Shown piece after piece: positions 62,673 to 64,000 of a stretch of DNA of 64,000 bases. Source of the stretch: Posidoniimonas polymericola. Its GTDB lineage: Bacteria; Planctomycetota; Planctomycetia; Pirellulales; Lacipirellulaceae. The position numbers were made by a program, and so were the translations under genes. How positions within the stretch are numbered: position 1 is the first letter of the stretch; the number at the start of each line of letters is the position of its first letter. The notes under the pieces are model-generated. The model was not told where the DNA came from. It did no database searches and saw nothing but the letters and a program-made list of their open reading frames with translations. The stretch lies in the NCBI RefSeq assembly GCF_007859935.1, contig NZ_SJPO01000006.1, forward strand, positions 310,001-374,000, in the 5' to 3' direction.

Positions 62673-63232
62673 GCGTGGCAGTCCGGGCAGACGGTCTCGA
62701 GTTCGACCAGGCCGCTCCGTTCCGGCTTCTTACGCCACTTGGAGCCCCACCTGTACTTGCCGCAGTGGACGCAGCAAGCGATCGTCTGCCCGCTGGCGAT
62801 CGCCTCACTGCGTTCTGTTTCGCCAGGGTCTCGCAGCACGCCGGCCTCTTCCCATCGCGTGCTCGTGCACCGCCACCGCTTGAGCTCGTCGAGCACCACG
62901 GTGCCAATCGCGGCCAGGCCGGCCGCGCCGTGGCGAGCGGCGACACGTTCGATGTCGTCGACAAGCTTCGTGGGCACCTCGACGGTCATGTCTTCAACCG
63001 CGCGGAGCACAACCTCGAGCTCGTCGTCGTTGAGCTTTGCCGGCCTGTAGTCTGTGCAGAGTCCCTGCACGAGCTCGATCAGGTTCCAGGTGCCGTCGAG
63101 ATTCCGTCCACGGAGTTCGGGGTGGTCCTTTAACTTGTGTCGCGGCACGCCGGCAATTTGCGCCGCCACGTCTTGCGGCAGCCGCAGAAGACTTGCCGGC
63201 TTCCCGCCCGCTGCCCTACTCGTCTTCGCCAT
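62669..63232 (-). CDS. Phage-type protein with C-terminal zinc ribbon
   Basis: The 187-residue protein has a helical N-terminal part (DVAAQIAGVPRHKLKDHPEL, VLRAVEDMTVEVPTKLVDDI). A C-terminal four-cysteine ribbon (CCVHCGKYRWGSKW ... CPDC) is typical of small phage DNA-binding or packaging proteins. Its stop overlaps the next gene by ATGA. The specific role is unknown. Confidence 0.68.
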   Translation of the reverse strand: MAKTSRAAGGKPASLLRLPQDVAAQIAGVPRHKLKDHPELRGRNLDGTWNLIELVQGLCTDYRPAKLNDDELEVVLRAVEDMTVEVPTKLVDDIERVAARHGAAGLAAIGTVVLDELKRWRCTSTRWEEAGVLRDPGETERSEAIASGQTIACCVHCGKYRWGSKWRKKPERSGLVELETVCPDCHA

Positions 63233-63449
63233 TAGCTGCTCCGGTTATGGGGGAGAGAGAGAATCCGCCGGACCCGATTTTCCCAGATCCTGCACGCAAA
63301 AAATCCTGTCGATCGCTCCTGGCGGAGCCCCCGCGGGGGGCCCGGGGAAGGACCCCAAGCCCCCCCCGCCCCCCCCGGGGGCAGCCCGACGGCCTCCGCC
63401 GAGGCCAAAAGCCCTGCGTCTCAGCGGCCCAGCAGGCCGCCTCGCGGGC
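63233..63449. other. Intergenic stretch with long C/G runs
   Basis: Between the zinc-ribbon gene and the DUF2190-like gene lies a segment of unusual composition, with C-runs of up to eight and G-runs at 63336-63380. The minus strand carries several G-runs in close succession and could form a G-quadruplex. No gene is seen. Confidence 0.55.
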
Positions 63450-63806
63450 CTAGTCGGGCACGACCCTCACCACGTCGTCGGTCGCCGCGGTGATCGCCAC
63501 GCCGACGCGTACGGTCCCTGACGCCGCCACCTTGCCGTCGGCCGCCTGGTAGACCGCGCCAAGCGTGACCTCGCCCGACGCCTCCACCACCAACACCGCC
63601 GCCGCCGACCGCATCGCCACCCGCGTCGGCCCATCGCCGTGAAGGGCGTCGCTGGGCAGCGTGGCCGCGATTACGTCTGTCGACGCCGCCGCCGCGAGGG
63701 CCAGCTCGCCTGATCCGTCGAGCCGCACCAGCCGGGCGCCTGGCAGGCGCTCGCTGGCTGGGAACCACGCCAGCGGTTCCGTTAGTTCCTCGAGTCTGGT
63801 TGTCAT
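63450..63806 (-). CDS. DUF2190-like phage capsid-associated protein
   Basis: The 118-residue protein consists of alternating short strands (ARLVRLDGSGELALAAAAST, RVAMRSAAAVLVVEASGEVT, then VAASGTVRVGVAITA), the pattern of DUF2190/capsid-decoration proteins of tailed phages. AAGGAA precedes the ATG. The assignment rests on pattern only. Confidence 0.6.
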   Translation of the reverse strand: MTTRLEELTEPLAWFPASERLPGARLVRLDGSGELALAAAASTDVIAATLPSDALHGDGPTRVAMRSAAAVLVVEASGEVTLGAVYQAADGKVAASGTVRVGVAITAATDDVVRVVPD

Positions 63807-63849
63807 CGTACTAGTTCCTTGGGAATGAGAGGTGAGGTAAGGCGCCGCC

Positions 63850-63883
63850 GGCCGCCCCGAAAGCCGATCAAAAAGGGGCGGCC
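63850..63883. terminator. Hairpin in a phage intergenic gap
   Basis: GGCCGCCCC (63850-63858) and its complement (63875-63883) flank a 16-base loop containing an AAAAA run. It lies between the stop of the gene at 63901 and the start of the DUF2190-like gene, where a processing or attenuation site is plausible. No T-tract follows on the minus strand. Confidence 0.4.
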
Positions 63884-63900
63884 GACGACGTTCCCAACAC

Positions 63901-64000
63901 CTACAGCGGTAAGGGCTTCTTGCGTCCTTCAGCGACGAACAGCTCGCGGGCCTTCGGGTAGGCGCTGAGAACCGCGTGCAACGCCTGCCGCGGTCGCAGC
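63901..64000 (-). CDS. C-terminal end of an element gene (5' part off window)
   Basis: The last 33 codons are visible, ending LHAVLSAYPKARELFVAEGR and KKPLPL, with the stop TAG at 63901-63903. The rest lies beyond 64000, so no function can be assigned. Its place upstream of the DUF2190-like gene suggests a phage structural gene. Confidence 0.6.
   Translation of the reverse strand, partial: LRPRQALHAVLSAYPKARELFVAEGRKKPLPL

Larger units (their letters stand above)
57752..64000. mobile_element. Left part of a tRNA-Leu-integrated, phage-like element (right end off window)
   Basis: From the tRNA-Leu end rightward the content changes: a tyrosine integrase, an excisionase-like HTH protein, several small genes coupled by ATGA overlaps, a zinc-ribbon protein, a 522-residue protein resembling phage structural proteins, and a DUF2190-like protein. 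Almost all are on the minus strand, running toward the integrase. No terminase, portal or lysis genes are visible in the window, so prophage, satellite or gene-transfer element cannot be told apart. The right boundary is not seen. Confidence 0.75.

Noticed and set aside
1-64000. CRISPR arrays, insertion sequences and rRNA genes
   Set aside because: None found by eye: no regularly spaced direct repeats, no transposase motifs and no rRNA segments.

Overview
The window comes from a GC-rich planctomycete, most likely of the Pirellulales type. The evidence is three DUF1559 genes (pilin-like proteins largely confined to Planctomycetes), six PEP-CTERM proteins with dockerin-like calcium repeats, an ECF sigma factor coupled to a Ser/Thr kinase carrying an anti-sigma zinc motif, XylR-type regulation, FHA and TPR proteins, and many GTG starts with weak Shine-Dalgarno sequences. 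The genus cannot be fixed from the sequence alone.

Layout. 1-3.5 kb (minus): a probable operon of a DUF1559 protein and two secreted phosphoesterases. 3.6-9.8 kb (minus): two large PEP-CTERM surface proteins. One is a 1470-residue chain with three complete PEP-CTERM signals; each of its two internal junctions looks like the end of one exported protein joined to the signal peptide of the next. 10.2-15.5 kb: an aminoethylphosphonate catabolic cluster (PhnZ-like HD oxygenase, FAD amine oxidase, PhnX, a convergent PbfA-like class III PLP enzyme and a XylR-type regulator). 16.5-22.6 kb: a CusCBA/Czc-type metal efflux operon whose outer membrane gene is frameshifted. 23-31 kb: tRNA-Glu, a P460-like/hexaheme cytochrome, a short Popeye-like membrane protein, UbiB kinase, an acidic lipoprotein behind a near-perfect sigma-54 promoter, and a CobA-HemD fusion. 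31-45 kb: a TPR protein, ribosomal protein S20, two sigma-factor operons (sigma, anti-sigma, secreted protein, DUF1559; and sigma, ZAS-kinase, DUF1559), PyrK, RluB, an amidase and a PEP-CTERM protein. 45-57 kb: a PAS protein, PEP-CTERM and SUMF1 proteins with dispersed short repeats, a glycosyltransferase, a lysine-rich histone-like protein, an FHA protein, and the gcvPB-lplA pair. 57.4-64 kb: tRNA-Arg, then tRNA-Leu with a tyrosine integrase ending exactly at its 3' end, followed by phage-like genes. This is the left end of an integrated element that runs off the window.

Functional threads. Phosphorus acquisition (two phosphoesterases and the phosphonate cluster) lies within the first 15 kb. 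Surface display by the PEP-CTERM/exosortase system recurs, although no exosortase gene lies in this window. Two envelope-related regulons appear to be driven by their own ECF sigma factors, each with a DUF1559 pilin-like protein as the last gene. Core metabolic genes (PyrK, CobA-HemD, GcvPB, LplA, RluB, S20) are scattered singly or in pairs, as is usual in Planctomycetes.
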